The translations under genes and the position numbers were made by a program. The notes below the pieces were generated by a model, which saw only the letters and a list, made by a program, of their open reading frames with translations, did no database searches and was not told the origin of the DNA. From the NCBI RefSeq assembly GCF_030068455.1, contig NZ_JAQOSQ010000005.1:124001-188000 (forward strand): a DNA stretch of 64,000 bases, in the 5' to 3' direction. Source of the stretch: Roseofilum casamattae BLCC-M143. Lineage in GTDB: Bacteria > Cyanobacteriota > Cyanobacteriia > Cyanobacteriales > Desertifilaceae. This document shows positions 1 to 8,773 of the stretch, one piece after another (within the stretch, counting starts at the first letter, position 1; each line of letters opens with the position of its first letter).

Positions 1-27
1 CCTGTTGGGAGCAGGAGAGAAAGCCTG

Positions 28-1536
28 TTAGAACTCCAATCGCTGATATTCAGCAACCGAAGAAGCAGCCGGTCGGGCCCGTTGCCTTGCCCAATCTCTG
101 AGGGCAGTGACCTGTTCTTGCATCGTTTTCGACAGGGGCAAGGTGGCTTTAATTGCAGCAATGATATCCAGTTGGGTGAATTCCCGGTCCTGGGCAAAGG
201 CTTCATACATTGCGGCAATGATTGCCTGCTCGACTTCTGCACCAGAAAAGCCATCGGAGATGTTCGAGAGTTGCTCGAGATCGAAGCGAGAAATCTCTCG
301 ACGACGCTTTTCTAGATGAATTCGGAAAATATCTTGGCGTTCTTCTGCGTTGGGCAAATCGACAAAAAAGATTTCGTCAAAGCGACCTTTGCGCAGAAAC
401 TCTCCTGGCAAGCGTTCGATGCGGTTCGCCGTTGCCATGACGAACACCGGAGAGGTTTTTTCTTGCATCCAGGTCAGGAAGGACCCGAAAATTCGGCTTG
501 AGGTTCCGCCATCGGAGTCTGCAGAACCGGCGCCTCCAGCAAAGGCTTTATCGAGTTCGTCAATAAATAAGAGAGCTGGAGAGATGGATTCAGCGGTTTT
601 CAGGGCGCTCCGTAAGTTGGCTTCCGATCGCCCGACCATGGATCCATCATAAACGCGACCCATGTCCAACCGGAGCAGGGGTAGTCCCCACAAGCGAGAT
701 GTGGTTTTGGCAATCAGGGATTTACCGCATCCGGGAACCCCAAGGATGAGCATTCCTTTCGGTTGTGGAAGTCCGTACTGCCGCGCCCGTTCCGTAAAGG
801 CATTGGAGCGCTGTCTGAGCCAGGATTTGAGTTCTTCTAATCCCCCAACTGAGTCGATGGTTTCGTCTTCTTCAATATATTCGAGGATGCCGTTACGACG
901 AATCAGTTGCTTTTTCTCGGACAGTACGATCTCAACTTCGGACTCGGTTAATTTCTTCGCCGTGACTTTCGCCTTGCGATAGACTTTCTCGGCTTCGTCG
1001 AGAGTCAGTCCGAGAGCTGCTTTCAGCAGTTTTTCTCGTGCTGTGGTCTCGATCTTTTTCGCGCCCAGATGTTTGGACAATACATTATTGAGTGCATCCA
1101 AATCGGGCAGGGGAAAGTCGAGAACGACGATTTCTTTTTCTAATTCAATAGGAACTTCTTGCACGGGAGACATCAACACAATAGTCTTTGATGTTCCTTT
1201 GAAATTGGCGATCGCATCGCGTAACCACCGCACGACCGGGGCAGAGTAGAAGGGATGCAAGTCTTTGAAGATAAAGATTGCCTCTTCTTTGGGAGGTTGG
1301 CGGATCGTCCATTCGATTGCCGCTTCCGGCGACACCGTGTTGTGTTGGGTTACGCTACGAGGTTGACCGTATTCAACCATGCCATGGGTTACTGTCCACA
1401 GATAGAGTCGCTGTTCGGCCTTGCTTTGAGCGAGCGTTGCAATCGCCTGCTCCGCCCGTTCTTCCTCAGAGGTTATGAGGTAAATTAGGGGGTACTGAGC
1501 TTGGATGAGAATGTTTAACTGCTCTCGCATCGCCAT
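28..1536 (-). CDS. ycf46: Ycf46-like AAA+ ATPase
   Basis: A 502-residue AAA+ protein of the Ycf46 family, found in cyanobacteria and some plastid genomes. The first 200 residues form the family-specific N-terminal region; the AAA core follows with Walker A GVPGCGKS (about 266-273) and Walker B LLFIDE (about 322-327), then an arginine-rich sensor segment (RIERLPGEFLRKGRFDE). The length and the N-terminal MREQLNILIQAQYPLIYL are typical of the family; a second ATG two codons in (position 1530) is an equally good start. The family has been linked to photosynthesis under low CO2, but the molecular substrate is not something this sequence shows. It stands alone, transcribed away from the gene at 1677-2027. 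Confidence 0.88.
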   Translation of the reverse strand: MAMREQLNILIQAQYPLIYLITSEEERAEQAIATLAQSKAEQRLYLWTVTHGMVEYGQPRSVTQHNTVSPEAAIEWTIRQPPKEEAIFIFKDLHPFYSAPVVRWLRDAIANFKGTSKTIVLMSPVQEVPIELEKEIVVLDFPLPDLDALNNVLSKHLGAKKIETTAREKLLKAALGLTLDEAEKVYRKAKVTAKKLTESEVEIVLSEKKQLIRRNGILEYIEEDETIDSVGGLEELKSWLRQRSNAFTERARQYGLPQPKGMLILGVPGCGKSLIAKTTSRLWGLPLLRLDMGRVYDGSMVGRSEANLRSALKTAESISPALLFIDELDKAFAGGAGSADSDGGTSSRIFGSFLTWMQEKTSPVFVMATANRIERLPGEFLRKGRFDEIFFVDLPNAEERQDIFRIHLEKRRREISRFDLEQLSNISDGFSGAEVEQAIIAAMYEAFAQDREFTQLDIIAAIKATLPLSKTMQEQVTALRDWARQRARPAASSVAEYQRLEF

Positions 1537-1676
1537 CGACCTACTTGCAACAGTGGGAATATTCGAGGTTGGGCTTACTAATCCGAACTCGAATCTAATG
1601 CCATAGTTTCAACTAAGGGATTAGATTCCGTCCTAATTAGCTTGCCCGTTCAGATCGGATTGGTATCTGAATGGGT

Positions 1677-2027
1677 CTAGCACGGAACTAACTGTTCCTC
1701 CCCCGGTCTATCTGTACCCGATGCGACCTTAGAGACTCGCTCCATGGTCAATTCTTCGTCAGAAAGTACGGTGGGCTGATTCTTCAGAGTTACCAGCTCT
1801 CCATCATTAACCACAACTGGGCTGCTACATTCGGGGCAGTGATAAATTTGATAAGTCTTCCCATGGGGACTACTTAGGTCTTCCACTGCTTCTGGGTGTT
1901 CCAGGTAGAATGAAACAGCACGTTCTACAATGGCTGACATCGGTTCGGAATCGACCGCCGCTTGTATTTTGAGCCGACGATGGAGTTCTGGGGGAATGTA
2001 CAGCGTAACTTTTTGCTTGTCTTGCAT
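1677..2027 (-). CDS. Ribbon-helix-helix DNA-binding protein
   Basis: About 116 residues from the ATG at 2027. Residues just after this start (KVTLYIPPELHRRLKIQAAVD) give a beta-strand plus two helices of the CopG/Arc/MetJ ribbon-helix-helix fold, so it probably binds DNA as a dimer. The C-terminal half has a CPEC pair, which looks like half of a zinc ribbon, and the protein ends in Cys. The reading frame extends upstream to a TTG at 2093, but that TTG is the start of a TTGACA box and the added 22 residues do not look like a domain, so I prefer 2027. Stand-alone RHH proteins are often antitoxins or autoregulators; no toxin gene lies beside it, so its target is unknown. Confidence 0.7.
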   Translation of the reverse strand: MQDKQKVTLYIPPELHRRLKIQAAVDSEPMSAIVERAVSFYLEHPEAVEDLSSPHGKTYQIYHCPECSSPVVVNDGELVTLKNQPTVLSDEELTMERVSKVASGTDRPGEEQLVPC

Positions 2028-2064
2028 ATAGCTCTGGAGTCGTCCTATCCGGCTATGCCTTATT

Positions 2065-2093
2065 ACCTTATCGATTCTATCATGAGCTGTCAA
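2065..2093 (-). promoter_or_regulatory. Possible sigma70-type promoter of the RHH gene
   Basis: On the minus strand TTGACA (2093-2088) is followed after 17 bases by TAAGGT (2070-2065), 38 bases upstream of the preferred start codon at 2027. The -35 is a perfect match; the -10 is weak. Confidence 0.35.
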
Positions 2094-2208
2094 GACATCA
2101 AACCATTATGACGGCAATATTGTTACATAAGTTTACATTGATGGAGGTCATCTCTGGTTCTCTAGCGTCTCAATTCCTTGCTCTGAGAGCATTTCCTCTC
2201 TCGAGTGA

Positions 2209-2595
2209 CTAGCTATTATCCTCAATACCCAAAACATCCATGGCTTTCTCTAAGACCTCATCGGGATCGAACGGTTTCGTCATATAGACATCAGCACCAA
2301 CCTCTTCCCCTTTCTTCTTGTCAAATTCCTGTCCTTTTGCCGTCAGCATAATAATGTAAATATCCAGTTGTAGAATTTTCTTCACTTCCTGGCACACATC
2401 AAACCCATTCATTTTGGGCATCATGACATCGAGGAAAACGAGTTGAGGTTTTTCCTGAGTAATTATATCTAAGGCTTCCTGACCGTCGCTGGCGGATAAC
2501 AGATCGACATCTTCGTCCTCTAAAGGTTCTAAGGTTTGTTCGAGCAACATTCGCAGATGCAGTTCATCATCGACAATCAATACTTTCTTATCCAT
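2209..2595 (-). CDS. CheY-like response regulator, single receiver domain
   Basis: A 128-residue stand-alone receiver domain. The acidic pocket is VLIVDDE near the N-terminus, the phospho-acceptor is D56 in LVFLDVMMPKMNGF, and the conserved lysine is in YMTKPF. There is no output domain, so it should work through a partner protein. It begins 5 bases after the adenylate cyclase stop and is the last gene of an operon that also holds a hybrid histidine kinase, which suggests it receives phosphate from that kinase or from its receiver through a phosphorelay. That partnership is inferred from order only. Confidence 0.93.
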   Translation of the reverse strand: MDKKVLIVDDELHLRMLLEQTLEPLEDEDVDLLSASDGQEALDIITQEKPQLVFLDVMMPKMNGFDVCQEVKKILQLDIYIIMLTAKGQEFDKKKGEEVGADVYMTKPFDPDEVLEKAMDVLGIEDNS

Positions 2596-2600
2596 AATGT

Positions 2601-4010
2601 TTAGTAGATAACTTCAAAAATCTCAACCGTTTGACTCTTCCCTTTTACTGCTGCCATACCTATTTCCTGAAACTGAAACTGGTTGTGGGTGCGTTCGTAA
2701 ATGGTGCGATCGACTAAAATCTGTCCTCCTTTGGCCATTCCTTGCAACCGGGAAGCTGTATTCACTTTATCACCAATTGCGGTGTAATCTACGTGCTGTC
2801 GAGATCCAATATTACCCACCACCACTTCTCCGGAACTGATGCCAATACCGGTTTTGAAGTTATCCCGAATCCAAGGTACGGGAAGGGTTTGCAAGCATTT
2901 TTGCATGGCGATCGCCGCTTGGATGGCTTTGGTTTCGCTCTCGGCTAAAGGAGCGGGCGCGCCAAACATGCAGACAATCATATCGCCGACAAATTTATTC
3001 ACCGTTCCACCATAATTAAAAATTACATCCACCATGTAAGTAAAATAAATATTAAGATATTCGACGATGGTTTCCGGATCGAGGATTTCGCAGTACGTGG
3101 TAAAGTTGCGAATATCGGAAAATAGCATCACCAAGTTCTTTTTGCCCGTATCGAGTAAATTCGATTCATTGTTATTGATAATTGCTTTAACCAACTGAGG
3201 AGACATGTACCGTTCCAGATTGCTTTTAATCCGTTCTTCCTGGACTTGATACTCGTGCAAGCGAGCATTTTCCATGGCATTAGCGGCTTGAGAAGCTAAG
3301 GCAGTGAGTAATTTCAGATCGGCGGCTGGATAGTCAAGGGTTTCATCGTTACCAATCCAAATAACGCCAAAGGCCTGATATCGACTCTTCAGAGGCGCAC
3401 AAATTAATGAAGAGTTTAACTGCTCGCTCGCCGCGAGTCTGGGATCGTGTTTTGCTTGATTGACTACTTCTGCAACCCCCGTCGCTAAAACATGACCCAT
3501 AATCCCATCAGCTAATGCTAATCGAGGCGATCGGTCCACGAGATCGCCGAAAGATGCTAGGACTCTAAACTGCTGGCTTTTCTCTTCAACAAATAGTACT
3601 TGACCTCTAGCTGCCGGCAAAATTTTTCGTGCTTCTTCGAGAATCAACTCGGCAATCACGTTAATATCTAAGCAAGCGCTCATTTCTTCTGAAATTCGAT
3701 ACAGGAGATTAATTTCTTTGTATCGTTCTAATGTTTCATTGACCAAATATTTCTGCGATATGGTATTATTAATAATGTAATTGAGTAAACTTGCTAAAGA
3801 CTGGCTGCCTTCATCGCCTCGAACCCAACCAATTACTGATTCCTCGGCTCTAACCGGCGAATCTCGATCGCTCGCTTCCAGAAAATCTCCCATGAGTAAA
3901 TCTCCTTGGGCACTAAAGACTCCCACCTTTCCAGAAAATAGATTAAGCCATTCTCGAACCAGACGTTTAATTCGGGGTTTATCAATCAATCGTTGTAATT
4001 TAATTTCCAT
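2601..4010 (-). CDS. Class III adenylate cyclase with GAF domain
   Basis: A 469-residue soluble nucleotidyl cyclase. A GAF-like domain lies at about 95-250; the cyclase domain is at about 290-430. The two metal-binding aspartates are D299 (LFSDIRNFT) and D343 (NKFVGDM), the purine-selecting lysine is K339, and the transition-state residues are N417 and R421 (GDKVNTASRL), all fitting an active ATP cyclase rather than a guanylate cyclase. It should make cAMP, a common second messenger in cyanobacteria. Its start lies 11 bases inside the 3' end of the histidine kinase gene, so the two are probably translationally coupled. The N-terminal 95 residues match nothing I recognise. Confidence 0.92.
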   Translation of the reverse strand: MEIKLQRLIDKPRIKRLVREWLNLFSGKVGVFSAQGDLLMGDFLEASDRDSPVRAEESVIGWVRGDEGSQSLASLLNYIINNTISQKYLVNETLERYKEINLLYRISEEMSACLDINVIAELILEEARKILPAARGQVLFVEEKSQQFRVLASFGDLVDRSPRLALADGIMGHVLATGVAEVVNQAKHDPRLAASEQLNSSLICAPLKSRYQAFGVIWIGNDETLDYPAADLKLLTALASQAANAMENARLHEYQVQEERIKSNLERYMSPQLVKAIINNNESNLLDTGKKNLVMLFSDIRNFTTYCEILDPETIVEYLNIYFTYMVDVIFNYGGTVNKFVGDMIVCMFGAPAPLAESETKAIQAAIAMQKCLQTLPVPWIRDNFKTGIGISSGEVVVGNIGSRQHVDYTAIGDKVNTASRLQGMAKGGQILVDRTIYERTHNQFQFQEIGMAAVKGKSQTVEIFEVIY

Positions 4011-7000
4011 TCTGAATCGTTTCAGCTTCTAATAAGAAAACAAGTACTCGATTGCCCTCTTTCTGAAACTCTAGGGCTTTGACTAATCGAGATGGATTAG
4101 AAATATTTACATTAGCGATCGCTACATCCGATCGGCTGGCCAATAAATCCCGATTCGGATCGACCTCTGTCATTGTATAGCCTTGTTTTTGCAGAACTTG
4201 ACTTAGGGTTTCGACAATCGGAGACTGTTGCTCGAAGAGTAAAACTCTTTCTGACGAGCTAGAGCGATCGAGTAAACTTTGCACCCCTTGCAAAAATTGT
4301 TCGGTATCAATGGGTTTGGTGAGATAGCGCTCGACTCCCATACGATAACCTCTTTCCGAGAAATCGTCAGCAGAAATCATGAGAATTGGAATCTGTTGAG
4401 TTTCCGGATCGTTTTTCAAAATTGCGGCTACATCAAATCCATTGAGATCGGGCATAATGACATCGAGAACCACTAAATTGGGTTTCTGTTGTTTAATTTG
4501 CGCGATCGCATCGCGGCCATTTGCTGCTCGCCGGACTTCATAGCCTTCACCATCTAATTGTTGTCCCAACCATTCTCGAATATTAGCATCATCGTCAACC
4601 ACTAAGATTACTGGATGTTCGTTCTGCGAATTGTCAGCAGATTGCGACTTAGAATCGGTTAACGTTTTCACCAGTTGCGGCCAAGCTACGGAGGAAAAAT
4701 GAGGTTGTAATTTATCATCCACGATCTCCTCTGCCATCGGCAACCAAAAGGCAAAAGTGCTACCAACACCCAACTGACTTTCTGCCCAAATATGCCCTCC
4801 ATGATGTTCGATAATTTCCTTACAAATCGGCAATCCTAACCCCGTCCCTTTGGGTTTATCCGTAAGACTATCCCCAACTTGTTTGAATTTTTCAAAGACA
4901 TGGGGCAGATCGTCTTCTTTCATGCCAATTCCGGTATCAATAACCTGGATAATAATGGAATCTCCTCGGCGTGTTGCCTGACACGTCACCGTTCCATTCT
5001 CCGTAAATTTAACGGCATTAGAAATCAAATTAATGACGACTTGGATTAACTTATCGAGATCGCCGCGAATCGCCGGCAATTCTGGTTCTACCTCGATCGC
5101 TAAGCGAGTGCTGGTTTGACTAAACAGGGCCGCTGTCGCAACTGTAGCCCGCTCGATTAGCTCCTCAATAACAACCTCTTCATCTTTCCAGTCTACTTTG
5201 CCCGCTTCCATCTTGGCTAAATCCAAAACATCATTAATCAGAGCAGTCAACCGTACCCCTTCCGAGACAATAATATCCAGGTTACTACTCACTTGATTCA
5301 CGGCACGTTTGACTTTCTTATCCGATAAATCCACCTTGGGCAGCAGGACATCATCGAGTTTTTTCTTAATCAGTTTTGCAAATCCTAAGACGGAAGTTAA
5401 CGGCGTGCGCAGTTCGTGAGAAACTGTCGAAATAAACTCCGTTTTCATCCGATCGACTTCTTTGTCCGCTGTAATATCTCGAACCAGAAAGACACAGCCC
5501 AAAAAATCCTGCCGATTGCTTTCACCGAGATCGGTTGTCTCTCCCACTTCAGTCTCTTCTTCGCTATTTTTCTTCCACACGCCCGTCGCCACGATTTTCC
5601 CAATTCGTTCTTCGGAGAGATCGACCTCAGAATTCACCATATTTTCAGGATTTTTTCTTAATTTCATCGCCAGTTCGGCAAAGCTTCCACCAAATACATC
5701 TTGGCTATTTCGTCCGATTAAATTCGCACTTTCCAATCCAAATAACTTAAACAGTGCTTGATTCGTTTGTGTGATTTTTCCTTCCGTATTAGTCACCAAT
5801 AATCCATCAGCAATGTTTTCAATAATTGAAGTTAAGTTTGCCAAGGTTTCTTGCAGTGATTCTGTGGCAAATTCGACGCGGTTTTCCAGCTCGTTTTTTG
5901 ATTGTTGCAGTTGCCCGATCATCTGATTAAATGCCTGAGCTAACGTCCCAATTTCGTCCTCGGTTAATACGGGAGCTTCCGATTGCAGGTTCCCATTACT
6001 CACTTGAATCGCCGTTTCAGTAATTCCTAGCACGGGTTGAGTAATTCGTCGGGAAATGAGGTAAATAATAATTAAGATAAACAAGGCTGCGCTCAACCCA
6101 ATTTGTAAAATCTCCTTTAACAACTGGCGAGCCGGTTTAAAAGCTTCATCTTGGGCCATTTCGGCTACAAGAGCTAGGTTTTGGTTAGCCATCCAGACAT
6201 AAGCCCCAATCACGGGTACGTCTTGATAGTTGTCATACAAATCCAAGCCATCTATACCGGCAGTGGCTTGCTCGATGCCGTAGCTATTCACTTCTTTGAG
6301 TACGGCTTGCTCTGGCTGTCCGTCTTGAGTGGTTTGCTCTTGTTGAGAAATAAATACATTGCGATCGCCAAGACGGGCAATCAAATAGGTTTCCCCCGTC
6401 TGTCCCAACCCAGTTTTCTCGCGGATAATATCATCAATTCCTTGTAAGTCTAGATCGACGGATAATACACCAATGCGCCCTCCAGAGTCATCAACAATCG
6501 GGGTTGCAAATGTAATAGCCGACTTTCTTGTAATTGCTGAAGTATAGAATGTTGGAATAACGCTATCTGAGTTCTCGGTGGTAAAATAGGTAGTGGTGGT
6601 TCCTAGAGGTTGGTAGGTTCTTTCTTTTGTTTTATTTGTTGATAAAACAACAATACCGCCATTGGTTAATAGAGAAATTTCTTGTAAACTCGGCTTAACT
6701 TGAGAAAATTGTGAGAGTTCCTCGGTAATCGCTTGATAGGCAGTTTTGGTCTTAAATGAATTTAATACGAAGGGGGCTTCTGCAACAATATTGTTACTCT
6801 CTTTGAAGGCAGCGATCGCTGTTTCCATGCCTCTACCGTACGCCCCATCAATATCTCCATCGTAGTAGCCTAAACTTTTTAAGACTTGCTGAATCTCTGC
6901 AATTTCGCTGGCAGGAGAGTCGGGAGTTATGGGTGATGAGGGAGATTGAGGCTGAAGTAAATGGTGGGCTTGGTTGAGGATGGTGGGGGAGCGAGCAATC

Positions 7001-7215
7001 AATAATACGTCTTGAGATTGAGTTCTCACCCAATCATCAAGTTGATATTCTTTGAGGGAAGTAGCAACCTGCAATCGGTTGTAAATCGAGTCTCTCAATG
7101 AATCCCGAGCACGGACGTAAGCGGCGATCGCCACCAAACTTACCGTAACTAATGATAACAGAGAGAATGAGGTCACCAATTGAGACAATAAGCTTTTTCG
7201 GAAAAACTTGAGCAT
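4000..7215 (-). CDS. Hybrid sensor histidine kinase with periplasmic peptidoglycan-binding-like domain
   Basis: 1071 residues. TM1 at about 13-34, an outer region to 365, TM2 at about 368-388, HAMP 388-440, PAS 460-585, HisKA with H600 (VSHELRTP), HATPase with N, G1 (DTGIGM) and G2 (GTGLGL) boxes to about 828, receiver 868-985 with D918, and a last segment (990-1065) that looks like a decayed receiver lacking the aspartate (AIANVN). Unusually, the outer region contains a PG_binding_1-like motif at about 103-143 (QQVLKSLGYYDGDIDGAYG) followed by a Cache-like fold, so it may sense wall fragments or a small ligand. It follows the sugar-binding lipoprotein gene by 53 bases and overlaps the cyclase gene. 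Confidence 0.92.
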   Translation of the reverse strand: MLKFFRKSLLSQLVTSFSLLSLVTVSLVAIAAYVRARDSLRDSIYNRLQVATSLKEYQLDDWVRTQSQDVLLIARSPTILNQAHHLLQPQSPSSPITPDSPASEIAEIQQVLKSLGYYDGDIDGAYGRGMETAIAAFKESNNIVAEAPFVLNSFKTKTAYQAITEELSQFSQVKPSLQEISLLTNGGIVVLSTNKTKERTYQPLGTTTTYFTTENSDSVIPTFYTSAITRKSAITFATPIVDDSGGRIGVLSVDLDLQGIDDIIREKTGLGQTGETYLIARLGDRNVFISQQEQTTQDGQPEQAVLKEVNSYGIEQATAGIDGLDLYDNYQDVPVIGAYVWMANQNLALVAEMAQDEAFKPARQLLKEILQIGLSAALFILIIIYLISRRITQPVLGITETAIQVSNGNLQSEAPVLTEDEIGTLAQAFNQMIGQLQQSKNELENRVEFATESLQETLANLTSIIENIADGLLVTNTEGKITQTNQALFKLFGLESANLIGRNSQDVFGGSFAELAMKLRKNPENMVNSEVDLSEERIGKIVATGVWKKNSEEETEVGETTDLGESNRQDFLGCVFLVRDITADKEVDRMKTEFISTVSHELRTPLTSVLGFAKLIKKKLDDVLLPKVDLSDKKVKRAVNQVSSNLDIIVSEGVRLTALINDVLDLAKMEAGKVDWKDEEVVIEELIERATVATAALFSQTSTRLAIEVEPELPAIRGDLDKLIQVVINLISNAVKFTENGTVTCQATRRGDSIIIQVIDTGIGMKEDDLPHVFEKFKQVGDSLTDKPKGTGLGLPICKEIIEHHGGHIWAESQLGVGSTFAFWLPMAEEIVDDKLQPHFSSVAWPQLVKTLTDSKSQSADNSQNEHPVILVVDDDANIREWLGQQLDGEGYEVRRAANGRDAIAQIKQQKPNLVVLDVIMPDLNGFDVAAILKNDPETQQIPILMISADDFSERGYRMGVERYLTKPIDTEQFLQGVQSLLDRSSSSERVLLFEQQSPIVETLSQVLQKQGYTMTEVDPNRDLLASRSDVAIANVNISNPSRLVKALEFQKEGNRVLVFLLEAETIQNGN

Positions 7216-7268
7216 GGGACTGGCCTCAAAGACGTATTAAGAATTTGCTTTACACATTACAGGGAATG

Positions 7269-8642
7269 TTACTGCCATTCCTGAAAAATCGTTTTGATTT
7301 GCTCGATCGCTTTATCGGTGGCTGCTTCCACCGAAACATTCTGACCGACAACATCAGCAATGGTTCTCCCCCAGATGTTTTGCTTTTGCACCTCACTATA
7401 TGCCGGATTTAAAGCTTGACCGAAGGGACGAGTCCGGTAGAACTGTTGGGATGCCGCCAGAATATGAGGATCGGTAGAATCTTGCCAGAACGGGTCTTGC
7501 AATAGATCGGCCGTCAGGGGAAAAAATCGGCCTTGGGATCCCTGAATGTACCGCTTCAGATTTTCGGGCTGGATTAAATAAGACAAGAATTTCTTCGCTT
7601 CTTGCTTGTATTGGGAGGATTCAAAAATGACAACTTGTTTGATTGAAACTAGAGAGGTCATCGGATCGCCATTGGGTTTATTCGGCCAGGGAGTCGTGAC
7701 CAATTGCTCCTCATAGGTGAATTTATCTTGCCGCTGAGATCCGGGAATTGACAAGGTCGGATTGACGGTCATTAAGTTAGAACGGCTCAAAAAGGTAACG
7801 TTATTGTCGGCATTTCCCCAATCTACAGCCTCTGGAGGCACGTACTTATCTTCGTAAAACTGAGTGTAGGCTTCGAGGGCGCGGGTAATCCCTTCGCGTA
7901 CCTGAGTCGTATCGAGTTGCAACTCTCCGGTGTTGCTCAATAAACGTACATTAAATGCTTCGAGAAACTGCTCGAAGATAAAGAAGGTATCTGAGGCCGA
8001 AGCAGACATGGGCAATCCCATGCTGTAGAAATCAGTCTGGCCCAGATCGCGGAGGGGAGCTTGTCCGTCTTCCCAAAATTGCCAGAACCCATCCCAATCT
8101 TCGGGAATATTGCCCGCGCTTTGATTAATCGATTCTAAGAGAGGTTGCCAATAATGAATATGATTGGTGGTTTGAGTGATGGGAACGGCGTAGTAGTTGC
8201 GTTGCCCTGTGGTTTGATTTAGGTATTTAATCCCATTCAGTATTGTCGGCCCGTATTCCGATTCTATGGGTTTGATAACATCCGAGACATCGGCTAACTG
8301 ATTGTTCCAAGCTAGTTTTGGAATGAAGGTTAGATCGGCATCATGGCTGTAGAGAATATCAGGAGGATTGCCTGCAGCGATCGCTCGTTCGGCTTCTTTG
8401 AGAATATCACCTTCGCTATACAAGGTTAATTCAGCGGGCAATCCGCTATCGGTTTGCCATTGGTCGATTAACTGACGCAGAGCTTCTGTTTCTTCCGGAT
8501 AAAATCCTTGGCTCCACCAGATCCGAACGCTATCGCTTTTACTGCTTTGAATATTGTCTGGGGAATTGGCATCTCTACCGCAGTTGCTCAATGTCAGACC
8601 GAGTAAAAATAGAGATAAGTTTGTAAATTGTCGCCGTTTCAT
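7269..8642 (-). CDS. Sugar-type ABC substrate-binding lipoprotein
   Basis: 457 residues resembling family 1 solute-binding proteins for oligosaccharides. A type II signal peptide ends at the lipobox LTLSNC (Cys21), so the mature protein should be lipid-anchored outside the inner membrane. The body has the usual two-lobe pattern (SVRIWWSQGFYPEETEALRQ; GNPPDILYSHDADL). No permease or ATPase gene for an ABC importer lies nearby; instead the next gene downstream, in the same direction after 53 bases, is a sensor kinase. It could feed a transporter encoded elsewhere or present ligand to the kinase. The ligand is not predictable from sequence. Confidence 0.88.
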   Translation of the reverse strand: MKRRQFTNLSLFLLGLTLSNCGRDANSPDNIQSSKSDSVRIWWSQGFYPEETEALRQLIDQWQTDSGLPAELTLYSEGDILKEAERAIAAGNPPDILYSHDADLTFIPKLAWNNQLADVSDVIKPIESEYGPTILNGIKYLNQTTGQRNYYAVPITQTTNHIHYWQPLLESINQSAGNIPEDWDGFWQFWEDGQAPLRDLGQTDFYSMGLPMSASASDTFFIFEQFLEAFNVRLLSNTGELQLDTTQVREGITRALEAYTQFYEDKYVPPEAVDWGNADNNVTFLSRSNLMTVNPTLSIPGSQRQDKFTYEEQLVTTPWPNKPNGDPMTSLVSIKQVVIFESSQYKQEAKKFLSYLIQPENLKRYIQGSQGRFFPLTADLLQDPFWQDSTDPHILAASQQFYRTRPFGQALNPAYSEVQKQNIWGRTIADVVGQNVSVEAATDKAIEQIKTIFQEWQ

Positions 8643-8773
8643 CGCTAATCCAACATTATTCAGATATGGGCCAGATCGATGCCATCATACCCTATCATGT
8701 TACTCGCAAATGGCTTTGCGATCGCTTGCGATCGCCAAAGGACATAAATCGATTGGCTGCGATCTATACTCTC

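Noticed and set aside
2028-2093. Longer form of the RHH protein starting at TTG 2093
   Set aside because: The TTG is part of a TTGACA box and the added residues have no domain; the ATG at 2027 fits the fold.
7269-8642. Complete sugar ABC importer
   Set aside because: Only the binding protein is present; the next genes are signalling genes.
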